64,000 bases of DNA, from assembly GCA_963788115.1 (NCBI GenBank), contig CAWBFD010000004.1, positions 620,001 to 684,000 of the forward strand. The letters are read 5' to 3'. Positions within the stretch are counted from its first letter, which is position 1. Every line of letters starts with the position of its first letter. The notes under the pieces are model-generated. The model worked only from the letters and a program-made list of their open reading frames with translations, ran no database searches and was not told the origin of the DNA. A program made the translations under genes and the position numbers. This document shows, in pieces, positions 8,937 through 15,910 of this stretch. The DNA comes from CAWBFD01 sp963788115. GTDB taxonomy: Bacteria; Actinomycetota; Thermoleophilia; Solirubrobacterales; 70-9.

Positions 8937-9412
8937 GGGCGCCGCTAGACCGAGCCGGTCCTGCATCGCGAGCGGGGGAGACTTGCGAGGCGATCTCTCG
9001 TCGAATGGTCCAGCTCCACAAGGAGCTCTACGGCAAAGGCCCCATGCGAGCGAAGACCTACTACTACGACGACGTCGTGACCGTTCTGATGCGAGGCGGC
9101 TTCACGGCAGTCGAGGAGACCCTGTTTCAAAGCGGTCGATCGGAGGCGGTCGCAAGACAGCGTTCCGCGTTTCAGGGAGCTATGACTTCACGCTTCACCG
9201 AGATGGTCACAGAGGAAACCGGGCGGCCGGTGATCGCCTTCATGAGCACCAGCCACCAACATCCTGACCTGGTAGCCGAGCTATTTCTGCTGGCGCCAAC
9301 GGACATATTGGACGACAGTTCGAGTGAGAGCCTGCTCGATGGCGAGGTTGGATCCGCGACGGCCCGTGACGATCACCCGCCCCGCGGCGAAACCGGATCG
9401 GGACCGGCATGA
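8933..9412 (+). CDS. DUF2294 domain-containing protein
   Basis: A 159-residue protein whose central part (about residues 18-120) fits the DUF2294 family. It has a helix ISRRMVQLHKELYGKGP, then YYYDDVVTVLMRGGFTAVE, a SGR...R element and FMSTSHQHPDLVAELFLL. The family's biochemical role is not established; members occur in Bacillota and Actinomycetota. The start overlaps the leader peptide stop and the stop overlaps the RsbW-like start, four bases each. The low-complexity C-terminus (DDSSSESLLDGEV onward) is probably disordered. Confidence 0.75.
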   Translation: MRAPLDRAGPASRAGETCEAISRRMVQLHKELYGKGPMRAKTYYYDDVVTVLMRGGFTAVEETLFQSGRSEAVARQRSAFQGAMTSRFTEMVTEETGRPVIAFMSTSHQHPDLVAELFLLAPTDILDDSSSESLLDGEVGSATARDDHPPRGETGSGPA

Positions 9413-9822
9413 GCCCCGCATCATCAAACGGTGCCCCCTCCCTGGCACTCGATCTCCCGAGCGAGCCAGAGAGCGTCACGCGAGCTCGCCACCACACCCG
9501 CGACTACGCCGAGCGTTCGGGCGCCGATCCCGAATCGGTGGCGATCGCTGTGTCGGAGGCGGTCGGGAACGCGGTCCTCCACGGTTACCGCCATGGTAGG
9601 CGAGGCACCGTCCGAGTCGAGGCGAAGTCGAGTGGAGAGATGCTATCGGTGATCGTCAGCGATTCTGGGGTCGGAATGTCGCCACACGGACCCGCGGAGG
9701 GACTCGGCGTCGGCCTGTCCTTGATCGGTCACGTCAGCGATCGCCTCGAGATCGAGGGCTGCGCAGGGGGTGGCACGCGAGTAGCGATGGGGTTTCAGCT
9801 GGTCGCCCTCGAGCCCGCCTGA
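9409..9822 (+). CDS. Anti-sigma factor/serine kinase, RsbW-like (HATPase_c_2)
   Basis: A 137-residue GHKL ATPase of the RsbW/SpoIIAB type. The N box is AVSEAVGNAVLHGY (Glu and Asn ligands for Mg-ATP), the G1 box SDSGVGM and the G2 box GLGVGLSLI. Such proteins hold sigma factors and phosphorylate STAS-domain antagonists. It is coupled by a four-base overlap to the DUF2294 gene. A STAS antagonist is encoded 1.4 kb further on the opposite strand and is a candidate partner, by inference only. Its target sigma factor is not evident in the window. Confidence 0.88.
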   Translation: MSPASSNGAPSLALDLPSEPESVTRARHHTRDYAERSGADPESVAIAVSEAVGNAVLHGYRHGRRGTVRVEAKSSGEMLSVIVSDSGVGMSPHGPAEGLGVGLSLIGHVSDRLEIEGCAGGGTRVAMGFQLVALEPA

Positions 9823-9909
9823 CCTCTCCGTCGCGGTCGATCCGCCGATCACCTGATCCGGCCCGGCGGCTTGAGCTGAGGCCGCTCGCTCCCTGACGGG
9901 TGAAGTCGG

Positions 9910-10152
9910 TCAGCTCCGCCCGCCGCGGCGCACGCGTGGAGCCGCCCAGCCGATCAGCGCGCCGAGCCCGCCCGCGATCAGCAGGGCGACGATCAGCGGA
10001 GCCGTGAAGTCGATGAAGAGGAAGTTGAGGTTGACCTCCTCGGTGTTCTGAATCACGAGGATCGCCAGCAGGAGCACCGCGACCACCAGCGCCCACTGCT
10101 TCCAGCCGGCCGTTCCGGTGCGTGCTGGCCCAACGCGCTCGTGACTCTCCAC
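9910..10152 (-). CDS. LapA (DUF1049) domain-containing membrane protein
   Basis: An 80-residue protein with two membrane helices (about 19-37 and 49-69) joined by the family motif QNTEEVNLNFLFIDF. The C-terminal tail is basic (APRVRRGGRS). This is the LapA/DUF1049 pattern; in E. coli the family member helps assemble lipopolysaccharide, but in actinobacteria the role is unknown. It is divergent from the next gene across 64 bases. Confidence 0.85.
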   Translation of the reverse strand: MESHERVGPARTGTAGWKQWALVVAVLLLAILVIQNTEEVNLNFLFIDFTAPLIVALLIAGGLGALIGWAAPRVRRGGRS

Positions 10153-10216
10153 GGCGGTGACTCTATCGACGCATCCCGCGCGCCACGCGTGAACCCGTCC
10201 CGCCTAGCGTCGGCGC

Positions 10217-11134
10217 GTGGGCCGGACGAGCGGGTCACAGGAGACAGGGCAGGCCAGTGTCGAGTGGATCGGGCTGGTGCTCCTCATATCGCTCGGGGGG
10301 CTTGCGCTCGTCGCCGCCGGCGCGCCCGTTCCGGGGTTGTCGCTGGCGAGCGAGCTGGCGAAGCGGCTGATCTGCGCCGCGGGGCTCGAGGTCGGCGCCT
10401 GCCTCGAGGCCGAGCCCGCCCTGGTGGCCACCTACGGGCCTGAGCTGGCGGCTCGTGTGCGCGCCCACACGCCGCGAATCGAGTACGAGGAAGGGATGAG
10501 TGCGTTGCCGGTGGACTTCCGTCGCTGCCGCGAGGACCGGTGCTCGCTCGGGCCCGGCGACGGGTCCACGTCGCGGTCGGACACCGGCGAGCCGGTCACC
10601 CTGTTCACGCACGTGATCGATTGCCGTGGCAGCGCGTTGAGCGAGGCTCGCAGGCGGGGGTACGACTGCGCCGACGAGCGCCGCGGCCACATCTATGTCC
10701 AGCTGTGGGCCTACTACCCCGGCAGCCAGACCGCGCGGGCGCTCCTCGGCGAGCATGGCTTTCACGCCGACGACTGGGAGAGCTACCAGCTGCGCCTGGA
10801 TGGCCCTCACGACGAGGCGCGGGCCAGCTCCCACCACGGCTACAGCTACACCGCCGGCGTCGGCAGCTGGCTGTCCGATCTGGGCCTGGTCGAGCGCGCT
10901 GCTTGGGGGCGCGAGGGTGGGCGCTACTACATCTCCGGCGGCAGTCACGCCGGCCATGCCTGGGAGGAGGCCGGCACGGGCGAGCGGGGCGGGCGCTGGA
11001 CACCCCGGGATCGCGTTCGCCTGGTGCCGCTCGAGCAGCTGATCGCAGGCGCGGGAGATCGCTGGCGCTTCGCGGTCACCCCGCCGTGGCTCAAGCGGGT
11101 CTGGCGCGACCCGGAGCACACCGGGACGGACTAG
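10217..11134 (+). CDS. Secreted or membrane-anchored protein with TadE/pilin-like N-terminus, function unknown
   Basis: A 305-residue protein. The N-terminus has GQASVEWIGLVLLISLGG at residues 11-28. This resembles the leader of TadE/Flp-type pilin-like proteins (small residues, then Glu at +5, then a hydrophobic helix). The rest is Cys-, Trp- and Tyr-containing. It includes HADDWESYQLRLDG near 190 and a Gly/His-rich segment YISGGSHAGHAWEE near 245, loosely like Vps62/DUF946-type domains. The GTG start is preceded by TAGCGT and six bases, so the mRNA is likely leaderless. The last codons and the stop lie inside a 74-bp repeat, so the C-terminus may be altered. Confidence 0.6.
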   Translation: MGRTSGSQETGQASVEWIGLVLLISLGGLALVAAGAPVPGLSLASELAKRLICAAGLEVGACLEAEPALVATYGPELAARVRAHTPRIEYEEGMSALPVDFRRCREDRCSLGPGDGSTSRSDTGEPVTLFTHVIDCRGSALSEARRRGYDCADERRGHIYVQLWAYYPGSQTARALLGEHGFHADDWESYQLRLDGPHDEARASSHHGYSYTAGVGSWLSDLGLVERAAWGREGGRYYISGGSHAGHAWEEAGTGERGGRWTPRDRVRLVPLEQLIAGAGDRWRFAVTPPWLKRVWRDPEHTGTD

Positions 11135-11197
11135 GTGCCGCCGGTCTGCCTACTGCCTGCAGGACCACCCGGAGCAGTCGCGAAGCTCGGCGAGTCG
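11124..11197. repeat. 74-bp perfect direct repeat, left copy (sulfatase 3'-end fragment)
   Basis: Identical base for base to 13556-13629, 2,432 bp to the right. The right copy is the last 16 codons of the sulfatase gene plus the bases just beyond its stop. This left copy is therefore a detached sulfatase tail, and it supplies the stop codon of the upstream 10217 gene. Sequence diverges immediately outside both ends. Confidence 0.95.
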
Positions 11198-11225
11198 AAG
11201 ACCGGGAAGGGGCATCACCCTCTGA

Positions 11226-11570
11226 TCAAGCGACGAAGGACAGCGTCTTATCGAGGCCAGACAGCTCGATGGCCCGGCCGACCTGCTGCTCCTGCGGCCG
11301 CACGAGCGTCAGGCTCTTGCCGTCTCTTTCCATTCGTCGGTCAGCCCTGAAGATCACGGCCAGCCCGGTCGAGTCGATGAACTCCAAGCGGCTCAGGTCG
11401 AGCACTATTTCCGATCGCCCGTCCTTTCCCAGGCGGATCAGCTCGTCCTCCAGGTCCCTGGCGTTCGAGCCGTCCATCTCGCCGCCGACCGTGACGAGGT
11501 AAGCGGTGGCATGTGCCTCGCACAAGATCGTGAGCAAGCCGCGCTCGATCCGTCGGGATTGGTCGCTCAT
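11226..11570 (-). CDS. STAS-domain anti-sigma factor antagonist (RsbV/SpoIIAA-like)
   Basis: A 114-residue single STAS domain. The phosphorylation-loop motif LEFIDSTGLAVIF places the candidate phospho-Ser at residue 67, and the strand EIVLDLSRL just before it is typical. Such proteins release sigma factors by binding RsbW-like kinases. The start overlaps the stop of the SnoaL-like gene upstream by four bases, so the two are probably one operon. It lies 1.4 kb from an RsbW-like gene, a plausible partner. Confidence 0.9.
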   Translation of the reverse strand: MSDQSRRIERGLLTILCEAHATAYLVTVGGEMDGSNARDLEDELIRLGKDGRSEIVLDLSRLEFIDSTGLAVIFRADRRMERDGKSLTLVRPQEQQVGRAIELSGLDKTLSFVA

Positions 11571-11986
11571 GGCGACCTCCGTTCATCCGCCGGCTCCCGC
11601 AGGCCGGCGGCTTCGAGGGCTTCCTGCTGCTCCTGGTTCATGCAGACACGCTCGATGGCCCCGTCGCGGATCGTGAAGGTCCAGGTAACACGAGCCTGTA
11701 CCTCGATCCCATCTCGTCCGTGCGCGTGGAACGTCCACGGCACCACCACGTGCTCGCCCGCCTCGATCAACTCGTGCGGCTCGATCCGCCACGACTCCCA
11801 GATGTCGGTGACCTCGTCCCAATACGCGCGCACCTGATCGAGCCCGTACACCCCCGGTTTCGGACGGGCCGTGCGCGAGTTGTCGACCTGGAGCTCCGGG
11901 GCGGCGTCCTTGAGCGCCGAGTTCCAATCGCGCCGGTTGAACCCATCGATGGCGGCGCGCACGATCTCGACGTTCTCCAGCGACAT
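11567..11986 (-). CDS. SnoaL/NTF2-like protein
   Basis: A 139-residue nuclear-transport-factor-2-like cone fold. It begins with NVEIVRAAIDGFNRRDW and has the paired strands with conserved Trp residues (VVVPWTFHAHGRDG, ARVTWTFTIRDG). Members are small-molecule isomerases, cyclases or mere binding proteins; no catalytic set is evident. It is the first gene of the pair with the STAS antagonist. A similar protein begins at the right edge of the window. Confidence 0.88.
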   Translation of the reverse strand: MSLENVEIVRAAIDGFNRRDWNSALKDAAPELQVDNSRTARPKPGVYGLDQVRAYWDEVTDIWESWRIEPHELIEAGEHVVVPWTFHAHGRDGIEVQARVTWTFTIRDGAIERVCMNQEQQEALEAAGLREPADERRSP

Positions 11987-12004
11987 CGCCGTAAGGGAAT
12001 CGCC

Positions 12005-12244
12005 CTAAGGGAGAGGGAGCGGGGCAAAACCGCGCTGAGGCCGGTGGCGGCTGGCGTGGTCCAACGGGAGCATGATCGACCCGAGTCCCGCGTTGCCGGC
12101 TGCTTCGTGCGGAAACGTCCCACCGACCGGGATGAGGTGGATGCGCTCATGGCGCCGGGCGAGGCAGCTTGGACAAGTATCGGGAGCACCGACACCACGC
12201 GGTGGGATGTAGCGGCAAACGGGGCAGTAGGCGTAACGAGCCAT
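12005..12244 (-). CDS. Small zinc-ribbon protein
   Basis: A 79-residue protein with two Cys pairs, CPVC at residues 7-10 and CPSC near 25-28, spaced like a treble-clef or rubredoxin-type zinc knuckle. It is followed by a His- and Pro-rich part (HERIHLIPVGGTF). The ATG has GGAGGGAGGA 3-12 bases upstream, which fixes the start. It lies 18 bases upstream of the SnoaL/STAS pair on the same strand, so it may be the first gene of that unit. The family is not one I can name. Confidence 0.6.
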   Translation of the reverse strand: MARYAYCPVCRYIPPRGVGAPDTCPSCLARRHERIHLIPVGGTFPHEAAGNAGLGSIMLPLDHASRHRPQRGFAPLPLP

Positions 12245-12414
12245 TCGTCCTCCCTCCGGACGGTGAGAACTTCGTGTTCTGCCCGGAGTCCCCGTCGCCC
12301 GCCGCGCGAGCCCTGAGGCCACATGGGCCTAGCTTCGTCGGCTCGATCTCCCCGACTCGCTCCGACAAACGGATGAGTACCCCGGCCTTGCCTGCGGCAA
12401 ACCAACAGGGCCGA

Positions 12415-12444
12415 GCTCCCCGCTACGCCTCAGCGACGGGGAGC
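12415..12444. repeat. Inverted repeat (stem-loop) in an intergenic stretch
   Basis: Perfect 8-bp arms (GCTCCCCG at 12415-12422 and CGGGGAGC at 12437-12444) around a 14-base loop, in the roughly 240 bases between the zinc-ribbon gene and the short frame at 12485. It could terminate transcription, but there is no T-run on either strand. Confidence 0.4.
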
Positions 12445-12484
12445 CTCCCGCTGGCCGGGGCGCGGGAGTACCCTCGCTCTTACG

Positions 12485-12562
12485 GTGCGGAAGGTGGTTG
12501 CAGCGGTGCTGTTCGCTCTCACCGGAGCCCTACTCCTGCTCGCGGGTATGGCTCAGGCTTGA
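12485..12562 (+). CDS. Possible 25-residue hydrophobic peptide (signal-peptide-like)
   Basis: A GTG-started frame of 25 codons begins MRKVV, continues with a Leu/Ala-rich hydrophobic core and ends in AGMAQA, exactly like a complete signal peptide with its cleavage motif followed at once by a stop. A TACCCT box lies ten bases upstream. It may be a tiny membrane peptide, or the remains of a secreted protein whose mature part was lost when this accessory block was assembled. It overlaps the 3' end of the SHOCT gene on the other strand by ten bases. Confidence 0.3.
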   Translation: MRKVVAAVLFALTGALLLLAGMAQA

Positions 12563-12902
12563 TCCAGCAGCTTCGCCTTCTCGCGCTCGAACTCCTCGTC
12601 TGAGAGCGCGGCTCGTGCAGCTCGCCGAGCTGCTTGAGCTGCTCCATCACCTCGGGGGTCGGTCCGCCAGCCGCAGAGGGCTCGGCCGGCGCGGGCTGCT
12701 GTGCGGTAGCCGCCTCCTCCTGCTGGGTTTGCTTCGCGTCATGGTGCTTCTTGGCGGCAACAGCGGCCCCTCCAACTACGGCGGCGCGTCGCCTTGCGGG
12801 CGGCGGCTCGTCTTGCCCGCTGCTGCTCCCTAACCGCTCCCGGTATGCCGGGTCGTTCCGGTAACGCTCTCGCTGCCGCGCCTTCTGCCACTCGCGGAAC
12901 AC
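12553..12902 (-). CDS. SHOCT-domain protein with an internal frameshift
   Basis: The reading frame from the GTG at 12902 encodes a basic start (REWQKARQRERY), a small hydrophobic segment (AAVVGGAAVAAKKHH), an Ala/Gln/Pro linker and EVMEQLKQLGELHE, the first half of a SHOCT motif. The second half (ALSDEEFEREKAKLLDQA, then TGA) lies in another frame. One base is missing around 12608-12613. Without correction the protein runs on into an Arg/Ser tail to 12519. SHOCT domains are short oligomerisation modules, often on membrane proteins. The upstream membrane-protein stop (12927-12929) is in the same frame 27 bases before this start, and no ribosome site is visible. Confidence 0.6.
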
Positions 12903-12926
12903 CGCGCCAAAGTCGGGCGTCCCGAG

Positions 12927-13382
12927 CTAGAAGGTCGCGAGCAGGACCACGGCGACCGCGAACACCACTGAGGCGGTCGAGAACGCCCCGATCTTGATTA
13001 TCCAGAGCGAGCTGATCCCGGCGATCCCGAAGAGGAAGAGCGAGGTCGCGAGGATCACCTCGGCGAGGGTGTAGCTGGTCGCCCTTTCCTGGTGATCCTC
13101 GGCGTCGTGTTCGGCCTGCTCGGCCAGCGCCTCGAGCCTTCTGCCCCGCGGCGAGGTGATCCCGGCGCCCACGGCGGACACGAGGTAGGAGGTCGAGGCC
13201 AGGAAGTCCTTGTCCGCCTTGTGGTCCTCTTGCTCGTTGCGGTACACGGCGGAGGCGGTGACGATGGCCGCGAGCCCGAGCGCGACCGCGATCAGGATCT
13301 GGATTCGCGTTTCCCAGGGGCGGGAGGGAGCGTCGCTTGGATCGGACGTCGGTTGCTCTGGTCGTGGGTACCGCCGTGCCAT
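12927..13382 (-). CDS. Membrane protein, three predicted helices, unknown function
   Basis: A 151-residue protein starting at an ATG with CAGGAGA 5-11 bases upstream; a longer frame to 13529 lacks any such site. After a polar head (RPEQPTSDPSDAPSRPWE) come helix 1 (about 28-46), a long charged middle with AEQAEHDAEDHQERA, helix 2 (about 105-121) and helix 3 (about 130-150), ending right at the stop. The layout resembles the DUF4337-like membrane proteins, but I am not certain of the family. It is followed in the same frame by the SHOCT gene. Confidence 0.6.
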   Translation of the reverse strand: MARRYPRPEQPTSDPSDAPSRPWETRIQILIAVALGLAAIVTASAVYRNEQEDHKADKDFLASTSYLVSAVGAGITSPRGRRLEALAEQAEHDAEDHQERATSYTLAEVILATSLFLFGIAGISSLWIIKIGAFSTASVVFAVAVVLLATF

Positions 13383-13555
13383 CGCGATCTCCTGATGGTG
13401 CGGCCCGCAGGGAAGTTGCAAGACAAGCCATGGGCCGCTCCGAGATGGACCGTAGCGCCCTTGCCGTGGGCCTGGGTTGGGGGAGGCCACGCGGCCGGTC
13501 TCGGTCGTATTGAGCGGGGTTGCCGTCAAGGCGTCCCAACAACAACGCCGCCGCC

Positions 13556-13629
13556 GGACGGACTAGGTGCCGCCGGTCTGCCTACTGCCTGCAGGACCAC
13601 CCGGAGCAGTCGCGAAGCTCGGCGAGTCG
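13556..13629. repeat. 74-bp perfect direct repeat, right copy (native sulfatase 3' end)
   Basis: Identical to 11124-11197. This copy covers the last 16 codons of the sulfatase gene (stop at 13582-13584 on the minus strand) and 26 bases beyond the stop, so it is the original location. The two copies bracket 2,358 bp of small accessory genes. Confidence 0.95.
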
Positions 13630-15042
13630 GTCGGCCAGCTCGGCCTTGATCTCGGCGAAGGCGGGGTCATCGTGGCGGCTGCGGAGCTGGAACGGGTCGG
13701 CCCGCATGTCGTAGAGCTCCTCCCCGCCGGTCCGGCGCACGGCGTAGAGGTAGTCGCCGGTGCGAATGGCCGCGTAGCGGCCCTCGTGCTCGATCAGCAA
13801 CCCGCGCTCCTGGCCGAGGCCGGGGGTCTGCGCCAGCGGCAGCAGCGAGCGGCCATCCATCGCCAGGGTTGGGCTCGCCCCGGTGACATCGGCGATCGTC
13901 GGCGCCAGATCGGCGTTCACGACCGGGCTCGTCACGCCGACGCCCGCCGGAAAGCCCGGCCCCCGGATCATCAGCGGCACCCTGATGACCTCCTCGTACA
14001 CGTCATCCTTCCCCGTCCAGATCCGGTGCTCGCCGTGGAAGAGGCCGTTGTCGGAGGTGAAGATCACGTAGGTGTCGTCGAGCTCACCCCGCCGGGCCAG
14101 GGTTCTGACGATGTCGCGCACCCCCTCGTCGACCGCGAGCAACGACTCGAGCCGGCAGCGGTAGCGCCGGGCGATCTCGTCGATCAGCCGTGGTCGCATG
14201 CGCACCCGGCGGCGGATGCCCGCGGGCTTGTCGGAAATGTTGCGTTCGTTGAAGTTCGGCTGGCGCGGCAGCGGCTCGCGCTCGAAGGCGCCGCGGTGTC
14301 GTGGCGCTCGCTTGGTCGTGTTCGCGCAATCGCGGCGACGGCCAGAGCTCGGATCGGGGCCGCCGCCGTGGGGCGCCGTGTAGGAGACGAACAGGAAGAA
14401 CGGCCGCGCCCCCGGGGCCTCGCGCCGGAGGAAGCGGACCGCCTTGGTCGTGAGCACGTCCGTCTTGAAGTCGCGAGGTCGCCCGCCGTACTCGACCACC
14501 CGCCCGTTCTGGTTGAGCGTGTAGTCGTAGACCCTCTGGGTGGTTCCGCCGGCCGCCGCGTACCACTCGCTCCACCCCGGCGGGATGTACCGCTTCGGGG
14601 TCTGACTCAGGTACTTGCCGACGAGGGCGGTGCGGTAGCCGGCGTCCTGGAGCCAGGTGGCCAGGGAGCGTCGATCGTCGAAGCCCTTGAACCCGCCCCG
14701 GGACCCGCTGTTCTCCAGCACTCCGTGGTTGTGCGCGTACTGGCCCGTGAGGAAGGTCGCCCGCGAGGGGCAGCAGAGCGGAAGGTTGACGAAGCTCGAG
14801 GTGAAGGTGGTGCCGCGCGCGCCGATCCGGGAGCGCACGTGATCCATGACCCGAATCTGTTCCGCGGTCTGGTCATCGGTCATGACCACCACCACGTTCG
14901 GGCGCTCGCCGTCCTGGGCCAGGCTCCGATCGGGATCCGGCCCGGCCGCCAGCGCGAGCAGCCCGGCCGCGAGCATCGCGACGAAGCCGGCCGCCGCCCG
15001 TCGGCATCGTGGCCCTGGGCTGTAGCTCGCAATGCCCGGCAC
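13582..15042 (-). CDS. Secreted sulfatase (formylglycine-dependent)
   Basis: A 486-residue alkaline-phosphatase-superfamily sulfatase. The N-terminus has Arg residues, a hydrophobic core and an Ala-rich end (about 14-43), so it is exported. Metal ligands DD at 56-57 follow the NVVVVMTDDQ strand. The modification motif is C-C-P-S-R with Cys90 as the residue expected to become formylglycine, followed by ATFLTGQ. A later TSDNGLFHGEH segment carries the second metal pair. It needs a formylglycine-generating enzyme; the only FGE-fold protein in the window is EgtB, which is not one. The start used is GTG. The 3' end is duplicated 2.4 kb away. Confidence 0.92.
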   Translation of the reverse strand: MPGIASYSPGPRCRRAAAGFVAMLAAGLLALAAGPDPDRSLAQDGERPNVVVVMTDDQTAEQIRVMDHVRSRIGARGTTFTSSFVNLPLCCPSRATFLTGQYAHNHGVLENSGSRGGFKGFDDRRSLATWLQDAGYRTALVGKYLSQTPKRYIPPGWSEWYAAAGGTTQRVYDYTLNQNGRVVEYGGRPRDFKTDVLTTKAVRFLRREAPGARPFFLFVSYTAPHGGGPDPSSGRRRDCANTTKRAPRHRGAFEREPLPRQPNFNERNISDKPAGIRRRVRMRPRLIDEIARRYRCRLESLLAVDEGVRDIVRTLARRGELDDTYVIFTSDNGLFHGEHRIWTGKDDVYEEVIRVPLMIRGPGFPAGVGVTSPVVNADLAPTIADVTGASPTLAMDGRSLLPLAQTPGLGQERGLLIEHEGRYAAIRTGDYLYAVRRTGGEELYDMRADPFQLRSRHDDPAFAEIKAELADRLAELRDCSGWSCRQ

Positions 15043-15152
15043 CCGATCAGTTTCATGCGCACCGGCCCGCGTGGCTAGAGGACCAAGGTCGGCATCGCCG
15101 CCGCCCTGGGGGTCGACGTCTTAACACCTAGGGCTAGCGCGGCCTAAGCGGC

Positions 15153-15202
15153 ATTCGCTGAAGGATTTGTCCGGCCATGAGCGGGCAAAGGCTTCAGCGA
15201 AT
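15153..15202 (-). terminator. Long stem-loop downstream of the FHA-HTH gene
   Basis: Perfect 11-bp arms (ATTCGCTGAAG at 15153-15163, its complement at 15192-15202) enclose a second 8-bp stem (TTTGTCCG with CGGGCAAA, one G-T pair). The hairpin begins five bases after the FHA-HTH stop codon on the minus strand. There is no T-run, so it may end transcription or stabilise the mRNA. It lies between that gene and the start of the sulfatase gene. Confidence 0.55.
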
Positions 15203-15207
15203 CGGGT

Positions 15208-15891
15208 CTAGAGGTCCCGCTCGGAGATCAGGCCGCTCTGTAGCGCCCGCTCGACCAGGGCGACCCGCTTGCGGTTCTGGGGCACGTCGCCGAGGTCGAA
15301 CTTGTCGAACAGGGCGCGGAGATGGGCCTTCACCGCGTCGGTGCTCAGGCTCAGCTCGGCCGCGATCTGCTGGTTCGTCGCCGGGGTGGCGAACGCGGCG
15401 CTGTCCTTGAACGGACGACAGAGCGCGATCAGGACCCGGCGCTGTGCAGGTGAGACATCAGCGGCAGCGAGCGCGTCGGCAGCGGCCACGGTCGAGCCCG
15501 TCGCCGAGTCCTCGGGAACCCGGTACAGGATGACCGTGCGCCCGATCCGGAGCATGTCACGGTCGCGAAGGCGGCGCCGGCCCCGCACCCGCTCGCCGTT
15601 GACGTACGAGCCGTTTCGGGAGAGCCCGTCGTCCACCAGCACGCACTCCTCGCCCACGACCTCGATCTGCGCGTGAAGCGAGGACACCTCCTCGTCCCAG
15701 TGAAGACGCAGATCGGCCGAGCCGCTGCGACCCAGCCAGAGCCCGCTGGAACCCGGCGAGACCGGGAGCAGCAGCTGCTCACCCTCGGCGTCGCGGTAGA
15801 CGAGGAAGGGGCGGCCGACGCGCTCGGCCTCGATCTGGGCCTTGAGCTCGGCGGCCGTGACGGCCTTCGGCCCCGGCATGGAGCTCTCCAT
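15208..15891 (-). CDS. FHA domain protein with C-terminal helix-turn-helix
   Basis: A 227-residue protein. The FHA domain (about 40-115) shows LGRSGSADLRLHWDEEVSSLHA (GR and SxLHA phosphothreonine-binding signatures) and later LSRNGSYVNG. A C-terminal wing-type helix-turn-helix (about 150-215) has TNQQIAAELSLSTDAVKAHL, close to LuxR/GerE recognition helices. It would read phosphothreonine from a Ser/Thr kinase and act on DNA; the kinase at the left edge is a candidate signal source, by inference only. The gene is followed by a strong stem-loop. Confidence 0.88.
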   Translation of the reverse strand: MESSMPGPKAVTAAELKAQIEAERVGRPFLVYRDAEGEQLLLPVSPGSSGLWLGRSGSADLRLHWDEEVSSLHAQIEVVGEECVLVDDGLSRNGSYVNGERVRGRRRLRDRDMLRIGRTVILYRVPEDSATGSTVAAADALAAADVSPAQRRVLIALCRPFKDSAAFATPATNQQIAAELSLSTDAVKAHLRALFDKFDLGDVPQNRKRVALVERALQSGLISERDL

Positions 15892-15910
15892 GCCCGTATC
15901 GAATCACCAA

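Noticed and set aside
12739..13545. A 268-codon minus-strand frame over the membrane and SHOCT genes
   Set aside because: Arg-rich shadow typical of very GC-rich DNA; the alternative frames contain membrane helices and a SHOCT motif.
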